DNA from: Clostridium beijerinckii HUN142
GTDB taxonomy: Bacteria; Bacillota; Clostridia; Clostridiales; Clostridiaceae
Length of the DNA: 64,000 bases
Direction: 5' to 3'
Assembly (NCBI RefSeq): GCF_000621745.1
Contig: NZ_JHXK01000028.1
Span: 27,222-91,221 of the forward strand
Positions 37,223-46,838 of the stretch are shown here, one piece after another. Below the pieces are notes generated by a model. That model ran no database searches. It saw only the letters and a list, made by a program, of their open reading frames with translations, and was not told where the DNA came from. Made by a program: the position numbers and the translations under genes. Each line of letters begins with the position of its first letter. The first letter of the stretch is position 1.

Positions 37223-37600
37223 TTACATTACTTTACCAGGTAGTACTGCATCTAATATACCTATGACTAAAGCTGCTAAGATTGCTCCAAAGATAGATAC
37301 TGCCATAGTTGGAACAAAGAACTGAGCCACGTACAATATTATTGCTGCTATAAAAAATCCTTTTAGACCTCTTCCAAAAGGTGATGCATCAACACCCATA
37401 AATGCTTCTACTAGGTAATCTATTACACTTATTACCACCGCTGCTATTAAATATGACCATATTCCTGTAATACTAAAGCCAGGTGTGAAGAAAGATGTTA
37501 TACCTAAAACTATAGCAGTTAGAATCAATCTTACAATCCATCCACCTATACTCCTGTTATTAGAACCCTCTTTTGTTGAATGTTCTTTATCATGTACCAT
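37223..37600 (-). CDS. YvlD-like PF04020 membrane protein (phage-holin IV superfamily name only)
   Basis: 125 residues with four membrane segments in the last 105. PF04020 (Phage_holin_4_2, YvlD) features: FTPGFSITGIW, DYLVEAFMGVDASPFGRGLKGF and ILDAVLPGKV. Despite the name, no phage gene is nearby; YvlD in Bacillus is an envelope-stress protein. The N-terminal 17 residues are hydrophilic. It has its own terminator. Confidence 0.82.
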   Translation of the reverse strand: MVHDKEHSTKEGSNNRSIGGWIVRLILTAIVLGITSFFTPGFSITGIWSYLIAAVVISVIDYLVEAFMGVDASPFGRGLKGFFIAAIILYVAQFFVPTMAVSIFGAILAALVIGILDAVLPGKVM

Positions 37601-37745
37601 AAATAATTACCTCCTTAAATTAAAAAATTAATTTTATTTGGGTGTAATTATATTGTTCCCACCTTATAAAAATATATTATATTTTTTACATGTAATATTA
37701 ATTAGTATATAAAGGATACTTCCAATACTGTCATAAATAATCAAA

Positions 37746-38570
37746 TCAAACAAACTTTCCTTGCTCAGGCTTTGCAATTTCGTAAAAATTATCTATGAGG
37801 TATTTTAGATGTTCCCTCAATTCGCTACCTTCCATCGGTCTTCCGTGACTTGGAATCGCCAAATTAGGTTTTAATTTCCAAAGTAATTTTACAGATTCCT
37901 CTGCTTTCTTCCAATCTGTCGTTAGATATTTAGGTGGACCATCTATTTGTTCCCTTTGTGTTAAAACAGACATTATAGATTCTTGTTTCACTGTTGCAAA
38001 AGCGTCGCCAACAATAAGCACTCTATTCTTTTCATTAAATAGTGAGATATGTCCTTCTGAATGCCCTGGTGTATTAATATATGTCCATCCATCCAATCCA
38101 GGTACAGTATAGTCCTTAGGAAGTGGAACTGCATGTTTCCCTAAATCAATGCTTGTATGAGGAAAAGTTCTTGATATTTTTGCCACTAATCCTTCATCTA
38201 CAGTAGGATCGGCTAGTGGATAATCCTTTTTCCCAGTTATATACGGAATTTCAAGTTCATGAATATAGACTGGAACATTATAATATTCTGCCAATGTAAT
38301 CACCGAACCAACATGATCAAAATGTCCATGAGTAAGAATTATGGCTTCTGGAGAACTCCCTTTCCCAAATTTATTTTCTGCACATTTAATAATATACTCA
38401 GCTGAATTCTCAAGCCCTGTATCTACAATCACCCATTTACTAATTTTATCATCACTATTGCTTATAATACACGAATTAACGATAGTAAATTGCAAAACTA
38501 ATATATCTGGAGTAATTTGCAATGATTTTTCAGTAATTTCTGCTAAAAATTCTACCATTCTATTTCCCAT
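37746..38570 (-). CDS. Metallo-beta-lactamase fold hydrolase
   Basis: 274 residues. HGHFDH (81-86) is the dinuclear metal site, with later TPGHSEGH, VGDAFAT and SHGRPM giving the remaining ligands. Substrate unknown; hydrolase or lactonase type. ATG follows GGAGG at 7 nt. Single gene. Confidence 0.82.
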   Translation of the reverse strand: MGNRMVEFLAEITEKSLQITPDILVLQFTIVNSCIISNSDDKISKWVIVDTGLENSAEYIIKCAENKFGKGSSPEAIILTHGHFDHVGSVITLAEYYNVPVYIHELEIPYITGKKDYPLADPTVDEGLVAKISRTFPHTSIDLGKHAVPLPKDYTVPGLDGWTYINTPGHSEGHISLFNEKNRVLIVGDAFATVKQESIMSVLTQREQIDGPPKYLTTDWKKAEESVKLLWKLKPNLAIPSHGRPMEGSELREHLKYLIDNFYEIAKPEQGKFV

Positions 38571-38739
38571 ATATTTTCCTCCAGTTTTTAAATTAAATTT
38601 TCATGTATTTAGTCTTTGTATATGCTGTGATTTTATGCAATAGTAGATGATTTAATAACTTCGTATAGTTACCTTTAAAATATAATAGCAGAATCTAATC
38701 TTATATTTAATTTTATTTTTAAAAAATTTTAAATTTCTA

Positions 38740-39585
38740 TCATTCATTTCTTAAAGTTATGCTTAATATCTCTGGCATATTAAGCAATCTAATGCCTGGT
38801 TTACTATGCCCCATTCCTCTACTTACAACAAGCTTTTTATCCCCTAATTTATAAACTCCACTACTATACTTTGGGAAAAACTTTCTTTCTGGAGACAGTA
38901 CTCCTCCTAAAAACGGCAATCGTATCATTCCTCCATGAACATGGCCCGATAAAACTAAATCTATATTAAATCTTGCGTATGTTTCAAAATATAGAGGATT
39001 ATGCGCTAACAATATATTATATTCTTCAGCACTACATTTTTTTAATAGTTTTCCAATTACCGCTTCAATATTTGACGGTTTATTTCTTGTTTTATAAAAT
39101 GAAAGTGGAACATTTATGCCATAAATGTTAAGATAACTGTCTTCTACCTTAACAGCTATTTTTTCATCATTTAATATAGTTATATTAAATTCATTCAACT
39201 TTTTTATAATGAAATCTAAATCATTTTTTTTAAGTCTCTGTTCATGATTACCTATAATATAATATATTTTATAGGTCTTACTTAAAGTTTCTGCTAATTT
39301 TAAAAAAACACTAAAATCTTTATCATACTTGTTAACCATGTCACCAGTCATAACAATAATATTGGGACATTCAATATTAATTTTTTTAATTACTTGTGAA
39401 TTATCTTCTCCAATAAAATTATAGTCATGAAAATCTGATAACTGAATTATTTTAAATTCATTAAATTCCTTCGGAATCTTATCACTTCTTATTTCATATT
39501 TAGACACTTTTATCATTTTATTATCTAAATATATTAATGTAGAGATTAAAGCAAAACCTGATAATGCAAGTAATTTTTTAATCAT
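38740..39585 (-). CDS. YkuE/YaeI-like metallophosphoesterase
   Basis: 281 residues: N-terminal membrane anchor or signal (about 4-20), then calcineurin-like motifs QLSDFHD, MTGDMV, GNHEQR, LAHNP and SGHVHGG. Dimetal phosphoesterase facing the outside. Members of this group hydrolyse phospholipid-like or UDP-sugar substrates. Function here not known. Confidence 0.85.
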   Translation of the reverse strand: MIKKLLALSGFALISTLIYLDNKMIKVSKYEIRSDKIPKEFNEFKIIQLSDFHDYNFIGEDNSQVIKKINIECPNIIVMTGDMVNKYDKDFSVFLKLAETLSKTYKIYYIIGNHEQRLKKNDLDFIIKKLNEFNITILNDEKIAVKVEDSYLNIYGINVPLSFYKTRNKPSNIEAVIGKLLKKCSAEEYNILLAHNPLYFETYARFNIDLVLSGHVHGGMIRLPFLGGVLSPERKFFPKYSSGVYKLGDKKLVVSRGMGHSKPGIRLLNMPEILSITLRNE

Positions 39586-39915
39586 TTATTCACTCCACTT
39601 CTTTCAATATTAACAAATAATCCTATTTTAACTGTAATTAAACTCAAGAGTTTTTGCTAAATTTCTATTTACCACAAAATATTTAACTTCTGAAATTATT
39701 TTAATCCTTTAATTTCTATATATTTTATAATACTATAAGCTTAATAAAAAATTAATTCTATACTCTGAAATTGATTATAATATTTTATGTTTTTTGATAT
39801 TCTTTATTCTTTTTATTCACATTCAAAACTTATGCACCATATAAAAAATATTAAATGCACAAGTTTTATTTGTAATTAGGCATTTTACATCAAAAGCACT
39901 TGATTTTTTATACCT
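39586..39915. other. 330-bp gap with one terminator
   Basis: A+T-rich spacer between two minus-strand genes. The only clear structure is the hairpin at 39825-39867. No gene seen. Confidence 0.5.
39825..39867 (-). terminator. Probable terminator of the DUF2974 gene
   Basis: AAAACTTATGCA (39825-39836) with TGCACAAGTTTT (39856-39867), one mismatch, loop 19 nt. Confidence 0.55.
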
Positions 39916-41112
39916 CTAAATTTCATTCTCAATTCTATATATTAGCTCATCAACTGCGCTTGATATGTTCTGTATTAAATCTATTTGGCTCTTATCTATT
40001 ATTTGTAATTTTTTTATCGCCATACTTTCCAATAACTTCATTCTTACTACTACATTATTAAGCAATTCCTTTGAATTACTTTCCTCTATAATAACAAAAT
40101 CCTTCCAAAACAATAATGGTAATATAAATATCTCTGATACAGCATATCCTATACTAAAAAATTCTTTATAGTTAGAACAATCATCATGGCAAAACATTAT
40201 TAAATACTCGCCTAATGCTTTAAATAGATTATCCTTACCATCCGTCCTACACAACATGAGCTCTATTACATTTACAATGCCATCTATTACTAAATATCTT
40301 AAATTATCGGGTAAATTTGATATTATACTAGAAGAAAAGTAATTAATTATTTTTGAAAATTCAGCTTCGGTTGTCTCATCTCTCAAATTGCCATTTCCGT
40401 CTAGAAGCACACTTGCCTTATGATAATCAAATGGGTTAATCTGAATTTCGGTTTTTATATAGATATTTTTTTCTGATATCGAATTAAATAAACAATTTAC
40501 ATAATCATATTTTGCATTTATAGATATAATCTTTTTCTGATTTTTGCTAATTTCTTCTTCATATCTACTGATAAATTCTTTTGAAAATCCCTGTCCATCA
40601 ATAGAAACACATTTGCTTACTTTAGGAGAAAATATTGATACATATTGAGCCTTGTTCCCGCCCTTAGAATGGCCTGATACCATAATATCACTATATTCAA
40701 GGCTATTTATATATTTTAAGGCCTCTATTTGTTCCGGTGTATCATATTCATAAGAACCTTTACCATTATCATTCCATTCTTTTGTTGTAGCTGTTCCCCT
40801 AAAAATTACTGTTGCATTTCCATCCTCGTTTACAAAGCAGGCATATTCCATTCCATTATTATAATCATTTACATGCTTAATTCTTAGATTACTTAAATTT
40901 GGTTTAACTTTTATTTGATTTAATATCATTATCCATTCTTTTGTATCCATTCTTATTATACAATCTCCAATGGCTTCCATAAGATAGTCAAAATTCTCAC
41001 TTTTTAATAAATTATCTACAAGACTTATAAGTTTTTCATCTTCTTCTATATCCCATTTTAAGTATATCAGATTATCTAAAAGTATTAACTCTTCGTAAGT
41101 TAAACTGCTCAT
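39916..41112 (-). CDS. DUF2974 (Mbeg1-like) alpha/beta hydrolase
   Basis: About 398 residues. SGHSKGGNKA holds the nucleophile elbow (serine about residue 149), preceded by VIFRGT, the lipase oxyanion strand; the pattern is the DUF2974/Mbeg1 lipase-like family. The remaining 230 residues are helical with a catalytic Asp/His pair unclear. ATG 41112 follows GGAGG at 4 nt. Role not established; cytoplasmic. Confidence 0.75.
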   Translation of the reverse strand: MSSLTYEELILLDNLIYLKWDIEEDEKLISLVDNLLKSENFDYLMEAIGDCIIRMDTKEWIMILNQIKVKPNLSNLRIKHVNDYNNGMEYACFVNEDGNATVIFRGTATTKEWNDNGKGSYEYDTPEQIEALKYINSLEYSDIMVSGHSKGGNKAQYVSIFSPKVSKCVSIDGQGFSKEFISRYEEEISKNQKKIISINAKYDYVNCLFNSISEKNIYIKTEIQINPFDYHKASVLLDGNGNLRDETTEAEFSKIINYFSSSIISNLPDNLRYLVIDGIVNVIELMLCRTDGKDNLFKALGEYLIMFCHDDCSNYKEFFSIGYAVSEIFILPLLFWKDFVIIEESNSKELLNNVVVRMKLLESMAIKKLQIIDKSQIDLIQNISSAVDELIYRIENEI

Positions 41113-41175
41113 TCTACCTCCATACAATCTTAAATTAATTATCTTTATATTAATAAGTTATTCATGTAATACAAA

Positions 41176-41219
41176 AATAAACCTATAGATCTCAGTTATA
41201 TGAAATCTATAGGTTTATT
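41176..41219 (-). terminator. Terminator of the phosphate transporter operon
   Basis: Perfect 15-bp stem (41176-41190 with 41205-41219), 14-nt loop, A/T-rich flanks. Confidence 0.82.
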
Positions 41220-41278
41220 ACTTTAAAATAATATCCATAGGACTTTATTATAAGCACCTTGAGCTTATTACTCAGATA

Positions 41279-42277
41279 CTACATAAATAGTTTTGCTATA
41301 AATATAATGAATGCTGAAAGAGCTGCTGTTATTGGAATAGTTAAAATCCAAGCCCAAACTATATTTTGAGCAACTCCCCACTTTACAGATTTAATTCTTT
41401 TAGAAGCTCCTACTCCCATTACAGTTGTCGAAATAATGTGAGTTGTACTTACTGGTGCATGAAATAGTGTTGCTAAAAATATTACGGCTGCGCCTCCTGT
41501 TTGAGCTGCAAACCCATTTACTGGTGTTAATTTTGCCATTCCACTTCCCATTGTTTTGATAATTTTTTTTCCTCCAGACGCTGTCCCAAGAGCCATAGCT
41601 ATAGCGCAACATGCTATAACCCATGTTGGAACTTCAAATGTACTGATAAGTCCACCACTTAATAATGCCATAGTTATTAATCCCATAGACTTTTGAGCAT
41701 CATTACTTCCATGATTTAACGCCATAAGTGAACCAGCAACAACTTGTAATTTCAAAAAGACTTTATTTATTATTCCAGGCTTAAATGGTTTTAATATCCA
41801 ATTTAATAATATCATTAATATGTATCCCACTGTAAAACCAACAATTGGTGCAATAAATATCCATATCACCACGTCGTGAAAAAGATTATACCAATTTACT
41901 ACATCAAATCTCAAATTATAAGCTATTCCGCCACCAACTAGTGCACCTATTAACGCATGAGATGAACTACTTGGAATACCAAAATACCATGTTATTATGT
42001 TCCATATTATTGCTGAAATTAAAACTCCTAATATAACCCATTGAGGCATAGAATTATGACTTACTATATTTTCTCCTACAGTTTTTGCAACCGCTGTTCC
42101 TGCGAATGCACCAATGAAATTAAAAATTGCACATATTACTATAGCTGTTTGCGGTTTAAGCGCTCTTGTCGTTATAGAAGTAGCTACCGCTGTTGCTGTA
42201 TCATGAAATCCATTGATAAAGTCAAATATTAATACTGTAATTACTATTAATACTGTTATAGTCATAGTACTAAACAT
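41279..42277 (-). CDS. pit: PiT-family inorganic phosphate transporter
   Basis: About 332 residues, ten or so membrane segments. GFHDTATAVA (near the start) and GSNDAQKSMG in the second half are the duplicated PiT signatures. Low-affinity phosphate uptake, proton or sodium coupled. ATG 42277 follows GAGGGAG at 12 nt and overlaps the DUF47 gene by 8 bp; a TTG start at 42289 is less likely as it touches the ribosome site. Works with the DUF47 protein. Confidence 0.9.
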   Translation of the reverse strand: MFSTMTITVLIVITVLIFDFINGFHDTATAVATSITTRALKPQTAIVICAIFNFIGAFAGTAVAKTVGENIVSHNSMPQWVILGVLISAIIWNIITWYFGIPSSSSHALIGALVGGGIAYNLRFDVVNWYNLFHDVVIWIFIAPIVGFTVGYILMILLNWILKPFKPGIINKVFLKLQVVAGSLMALNHGSNDAQKSMGLITMALLSGGLISTFEVPTWVIACCAIAMALGTASGGKKIIKTMGSGMAKLTPVNGFAAQTGGAAVIFLATLFHAPVSTTHIISTTVMGVGASKRIKSVKWGVAQNIVWAWILTIPITAALSAFIIFIAKLFM

Positions 42278-42893
42278 TCTTAATGACAACTCCCTCTACA
42301 ATATTTGCAATTTTCTCACACTTATCAATAGTGTTTTCTAATATTTGATATATTTCTTTCCATTTTATAATTTCAATAGGATCTTTTTCATTTCTAAATA
42401 ATTCACCTACTGTATTTCTAAATAAACGATCTACTTCACTTTCTATTTGATTTATTGTTAGTATCTTTTCATTTATATTATTTTTACCAGCTATTAAATG
42501 AAGTTCATCCATTAATTCTGATATGAGTTTTGTACATTTTATTATCATATCAGCTAAATACTTTGCTGGTTCTGTACTTTCAGTAACGTTAAACATTACA
42601 AATCTATGTATTGTTGAGTTGATTAGGTCTAAAATGTCGTCTAGTCTTTTAATTAATAAGTACATATCTTCTCTATCAAAAGGAGTTATAAATGAATCAT
42701 TTAATTCTTTAACCATAACATTTACTAATCTATCACCGTTATGTTCTAATTCTTCGATTTTGCTAACATTAAGTTCAATATTTGATAATGAGTCTAGGCT
42801 TTTTCTTAATACTTTTGCACCTTCCTCTACATTTTGTGAAGCTTCTATAAACATTTTATAGAATTTATCTTCCTTCGGATTTAAATTAAACAT
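42270..42893 (-). CDS. DUF47/PhoU-like partner of Pit
   Basis: 207 residues, all helical, PhoU-like (Pit accessory, DUF47). Conserved ELEHNGDRLVN and FDREDMYLLIKRLDDILDL regions bind metals in relatives. In other bacteria Pit-DUF47 pairs are co-regulated and DUF47 restrains transport. Overlaps pit by 8 bp. ATG follows GGGAG. Confidence 0.85.
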   Translation of the reverse strand: MFNLNPKEDKFYKMFIEASQNVEEGAKVLRKSLDSLSNIELNVSKIEELEHNGDRLVNVMVKELNDSFITPFDREDMYLLIKRLDDILDLINSTIHRFVMFNVTESTEPAKYLADMIIKCTKLISELMDELHLIAGKNNINEKILTINQIESEVDRLFRNTVGELFRNEKDPIEIIKWKEIYQILENTIDKCEKIANIVEGVVIKNV

Positions 42894-43100
42894 ATTATCA
42901 CATCTCCCTATAAAATATAAATATTCGACATATTGTTAAATACATAATCCAGTAACAAGTATATTCTATTTTGTAACATTTTTAAACTCTTTTTAAAAAA
43001 CTTAACCTAATTTTAATATTACTCACCTTATTTTAACAATTGTAGTATCTCTTGAATTAATTCAAATTATGTTATATTATTACTAAAAAAATCATTATCC

Positions 43101-43174
43101 AACATTGTCGTTATTATCAATTGATAATAACTATATAAGTAATTTTTTGATTTTAAGTAAAATTCCACAATGTT
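43101..43174. repeat. Nested inverted repeat with 22-nt palindrome
   Basis: Outer arms AACATTGT (43101-43108) and ACAATGTT (43167-43174); inside, a perfect 22-nt palindrome at 43110-43131, centred on CAATTG. Confidence 0.6.
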
Positions 43175-43570
43175 ATTAATCAATCCGTTTTATTAAATGA
43201 TAAAGTATAATTAATACTTGAAAACACTGTTTTGTCTAATGAGTAAATTAAAATAATACAAATAAATACTATATCTGTATACTATAAAATTCATAACTTT
43301 AAGACAATAAAGTCTGGATGTATTACATATATAAAATTATATCTGTTTTTTCCTCAAAATATATGAATAAAGAATGCTTATTACATATATATAATAAAAT
43401 TTAACATTCCACAGAGAATATTTTAAATATACTCATAATCATCTGAAAAATATGTATATATTGATTTTATAAATTTCAATCACATATGTAAAGAGAAACA
43501 CAAAAATAATCTTTCCAAATAATACACTGCAAAAGATTATATTATTCTATGGTCTAATATATTCTTAAGA

Positions 43571-43601
43571 AAAAACCTCGATATTTAGCATCGAGGTTTT
43601 T
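43571..43601 (-). terminator. Terminator of the hydrogenase gene
   Basis: 12-bp stem AAAAACCTCGAT (43571-43582) with 43590-43601, 7-nt loop, T-rich on the minus strand. Confidence 0.9.
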
Positions 43602-43634
43602 CTATAATTTTAAATTATACTCAAATTTTATAGT

Positions 43635-45569
43635 CTAATCTTTTTTTACTCTTGGAAAATAAACTGTATGAAGTAATTCATGAGCCTTATTACTTAATGG
43701 ATGATCTAAATATTTTTCATATATAGAAAGTACTTCTGGGTTTTCATTTGATCTTCTAAGTGTCTTTGACCTATCTATATTATTCAACCCTTCTGCTCTT
43801 TTTTGCAATGCTGCTTGTTTATTTCCCTTTGTTTTAGGTTGACCGCCACCACCGATGCATCCACCTACACAAGCCATTATTTCTATTGCATGGAAGAATT
43901 CTTCCCCTGATCTTATTTTATCCAACATTTTAGCTGCTTCCCTAAGACCGTGGGCAACCCCTATTCTTAATTTTATATCTCCAGCCTCAAGTTCACAAAC
44001 TCTAAATCCATCCCAGCCTCTAAGACCTTCAAATTCTATATTATCAAATCTTTCTCCAGTCATCTTTTCAAGGGCTGTTCTTGTGGCAGCTTCTATAACT
44101 CCACCTGTTCTACCAAAGATAATTCCAGCTCCAGTATATTCTCCCATAACTGTATCTATTTCTTCATCTTCAATTTCTTTTAAGTTTATTCCTGAATTTT
44201 CAAATATTTTAATAAGTTCTCTTGTTGTAATTACATAATCAACATCGTAGTTCATCTCTACTGAAAATTCCGCTCTTGATGCTTCATATTTCTTTGCAAT
44301 ACACGGCATAATAGCAACCGAAGTCACTTCATCTCTTGAAAGTCCTTTTTCTTTTGCCCATATTTCCTTAGCCACTATAGCAAACATCTCCATTGGAGAT
44401 TTTGCAGAAGAAGGAACATCCAACATATCTCCATAATTCTGCTCTATAAATTTAATCCATGAAGGACAACATGAAGTAAGAATTGGAAGCTTTACACTCT
44501 CATCTCCAGCTAGATGCCTTTCAAGTCTTTCTTGAAGTTCTGCAGCTTCTTCCATTATTGTTAAATCAGCTCCCCAGCTTGTATCAAACACATAATCTAC
44601 TCCTAGTTTTCTAAGACCCGCTGCTATTTTCTTTTCAACATTCTCTCCTGGTTCAAATCCAAAAGCTTCACCTATGGCAACTCTAACCGCTGGTGCCATC
44701 TGAGTAATTACAACCTTATTAGGTGTTGCTAAGTCTCTAAGAAATAACATAGTATTATCTCCTGCACTTATTGCATCAACAGGACATGCGGAAACACACG
44801 CTCCACAATGTGTACATCTATTATAATCTATTTCATGTTTCTTTTTTAATTCCCCATCTATACAATCAACAGGACATGCTCTTTTGCAAGCTCCGCAACC
44901 AATGCACTTTTTAGTAATTGTTAGTTTTACTAAATGGTTACATTGTGATGTATAACACTTCTTTTCTTCTATATGTTCTTCAATTTCTTCATAGAATTTA
45001 TCTATTATTTCTTCCATGATATTATGCTTTTGGTTCATCTTACTCTTAACTGTCACTGCAAGATTTCTCAAAAGATAAATCTCACGCATATTAGACACAC
45101 CTTTACTTATTCTGTTTAATATATTAAACATTTCAGTTATGTCCTCTTTAACAACTTCATAGTTCTTATAAGATCCATCTTTAATTTTTGCTAATAAATA
45201 TTCTATATAAAATTTCTCAAACTGAATAATACAGTCTTCTTGTGATAAAACAATAATTGTTCTTGCAATATTTTCATAAAATAATCCAAAATCAAATTCT
45301 TTATCTAAGCTATCCTCTGTTAAAAAACCACCGAAAGGAAGTCCTATTTGAGCTGCTTTAAAGTTACTTTTGTTTATAAGCCCACCACATAATTGTATTA
45401 TTTCATTAAGGGTAGCCCCTTCTGGAACTTCTATTATCCCTGGATTATTAACTTTTCCACATATAGCAATTTTTCTGCCGTTTGACAGTTCTTTTAATTC
45501 ATCTTCGCTAAAAACAGAAAAAACTGAACCTAATGCACTTTGTATAAAAGATTTTTTATTATCTCCCAT
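43635..45569 (-). CDS. SLBB-containing [FeFe] hydrogenase, CbA5H-like
   Basis: 644 residues: N-terminal SLBB domain (about 30-100), two [4Fe-4S] clusters (CIGCGACKRACP about 222-233; CTHCGACVSACP about 252-263), then the H-cluster domain with TSCCP (365-369), MPCIAKK and ACVGGCIGGGG. C367, L364, P386 and A561 equal the residues reported for reversible O2 protection in CbA5H. Reduces protons with ferredoxin-type electrons; no flavin or quinone partner is encoded nearby. ATG 45569 follows AAGGAG at 8 nt; numbering with this start is what makes the match. Confidence 0.9.
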   Translation of the reverse strand: MGDNKKSFIQSALGSVFSVFSEDELKELSNGRKIAICGKVNNPGIIEVPEGATLNEIIQLCGGLINKSNFKAAQIGLPFGGFLTEDSLDKEFDFGLFYENIARTIIVLSQEDCIIQFEKFYIEYLLAKIKDGSYKNYEVVKEDITEMFNILNRISKGVSNMREIYLLRNLAVTVKSKMNQKHNIMEEIIDKFYEEIEEHIEEKKCYTSQCNHLVKLTITKKCIGCGACKRACPVDCIDGELKKKHEIDYNRCTHCGACVSACPVDAISAGDNTMLFLRDLATPNKVVITQMAPAVRVAIGEAFGFEPGENVEKKIAAGLRKLGVDYVFDTSWGADLTIMEEAAELQERLERHLAGDESVKLPILTSCCPSWIKFIEQNYGDMLDVPSSAKSPMEMFAIVAKEIWAKEKGLSRDEVTSVAIMPCIAKKYEASRAEFSVEMNYDVDYVITTRELIKIFENSGINLKEIEDEEIDTVMGEYTGAGIIFGRTGGVIEAATRTALEKMTGERFDNIEFEGLRGWDGFRVCELEAGDIKLRIGVAHGLREAAKMLDKIRSGEEFFHAIEIMACVGGCIGGGGQPKTKGNKQAALQKRAEGLNNIDRSKTLRRSNENPEVLSIYEKYLDHPLSNKAHELLHTVYFPRVKKD

Positions 45570-46072
45570 AATATTCACTCCTTAACATTTTGTCTTCTTT
45601 TTATTTTCAAATCTAATCATATAAAATATATATCATTTAGTATAATTGTTTATTATTTTTAACAAAACCGTCGCATAATAATCTATTGTATCTATTAACG
45701 CACTATTTTAATAAAGAAAATCCATATATATGATACACCATATTTCGCGAATTCTTCAAGTTAATAAAACTTTCTTAACACGTTTAATAATAAACTTATT
45801 ATCCTCCCCCTTAAGTTAATAACGAGATAAATACGAAGCTCTCTATTTTATGCGTCGCCAATCTATTATAACATATATTTATAGAAAATTATTAAATATT
45901 ATATGATTATTTTATAAAAAAAGACAACAAATTTATTATTAATAAATTTGTTGTCTAAAATAAGTATTATTTTAGAATAATCTCCAAGCTATGTACCGGA
46001 TTTTATCAAAATAGTAAGATAATAAACATTTATAAAAACACAATTTAGCGTAAATTCTGAATATATTAATTA
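45570..46072. other. Gap between the hydrogenase and HAD genes
   Basis: About 500 bp. Holds the HAD gene terminator (45922-45956) and the presumed hydrogenase promoter. No gene seen. Confidence 0.4.
45922..45956 (-). terminator. Terminator of the HAD gene
   Basis: Perfect 16-bp stem (45922-45937 with 45941-45956), 3-nt loop, TTTTTT on the minus strand. Confidence 0.88.
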
Positions 46073-46738
46073 TTACCTATCAATATTCTTACTTAAGTAC
46101 GCCTTAATATCTAGTAAATTCTCAAAGCTTTTATGACAATACTTTAGTATATCATTGTCGGCTTTCTTAAGATCTTCTACATGTATTCCTATCATTTTAG
46201 CTTTATAAGCTCCTTCAATACCAGCAGCAGAATCCTCTATAACAATACAATCTTTAGGATTTACACAAAGCTTTTTAGCCACCTTTAGAAATATTTCTGG
46301 ATCTGGTTTGGCTTTTACTACATCATCACCATAAACCATAACATCAAAATCTTCTTTGATATCAGTATTTCTAAACTGAATATTGGCTCGTTCTCTTTTA
46401 GCCGATGTCGCAAGAGCTATTCTATATCCTCTCTCTTTTAGAAACTCTAAAATTTCCTTCGCCCCTTCTTTAATAGCAACTTGACCACTTTCTACTGCAT
46501 TCTTTAATTCCTTATCTTTTTCTTCATACATTTGTTTTATAGGCAAGTTTTCCCCATATAACTCTAAAAATTTCTTGATTACGTTTTTCCGTCCTCTTCC
46601 CATTACAGAAATATAAACATCATCACTCATATTATATCCATACTTCTTAAAAATCTTTTTCCAAGTCTCTAAATATACTCTCTCTGTATCGAATATAACT
46701 CCATCCATGTCAAATAACACCGCTTTTATTTTTTTCAT
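46073..46738 (-). CDS. HAD-superfamily phosphatase, beta-phosphoglucomutase-like
   Basis: 221 residues. LFDMDGVIFDTE (8-19) with nucleophile D10 and acid/base D12, cap domain after it, then ATSAKRE and KPDPEIF with VIEDSAAG. Subfamily IA; typical substrates are sugar or nucleotide phosphates. Substrate unknown. Separated by 100 bp from the reductase-like gene upstream. Confidence 0.88.
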   Translation of the reverse strand: MKKIKAVLFDMDGVIFDTERVYLETWKKIFKKYGYNMSDDVYISVMGRGRKNVIKKFLELYGENLPIKQMYEEKDKELKNAVESGQVAIKEGAKEILEFLKERGYRIALATSAKRERANIQFRNTDIKEDFDVMVYGDDVVKAKPDPEIFLKVAKKLCVNPKDCIVIEDSAAGIEGAYKAKMIGIHVEDLKKADNDILKYCHKSFENLLDIKAYLSKNIDR

Positions 46739-46838
46739 TATTCCCCCGTGAATTAATTTTTTATTTAATCAAATTTCTATCTTTTTTTAAAGACCTTTTA
46801 GATATCATTTATATAACTCCAAATTATGTATAAGGAAT

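Larger units (their letters stand above)
42894..43634. other. 741-bp gap upstream of the phosphate operon
   Basis: Largest gene-free stretch before the rRNA. Contains nested inverted repeats (43101-43174) and the hydrogenase terminator (43571-43601). On the minus strand, GTTTAAAAATGTTAC near 42975 weakly resembles a Pho box. No reading frame is convincing. Confidence 0.5.

Noticed and set aside
37223..37600. Phage holin suggesting a prophage
   Set aside because: PF04020/YvlD proteins are chromosomal; no phage genes, attachment sites or compositional shift nearby.
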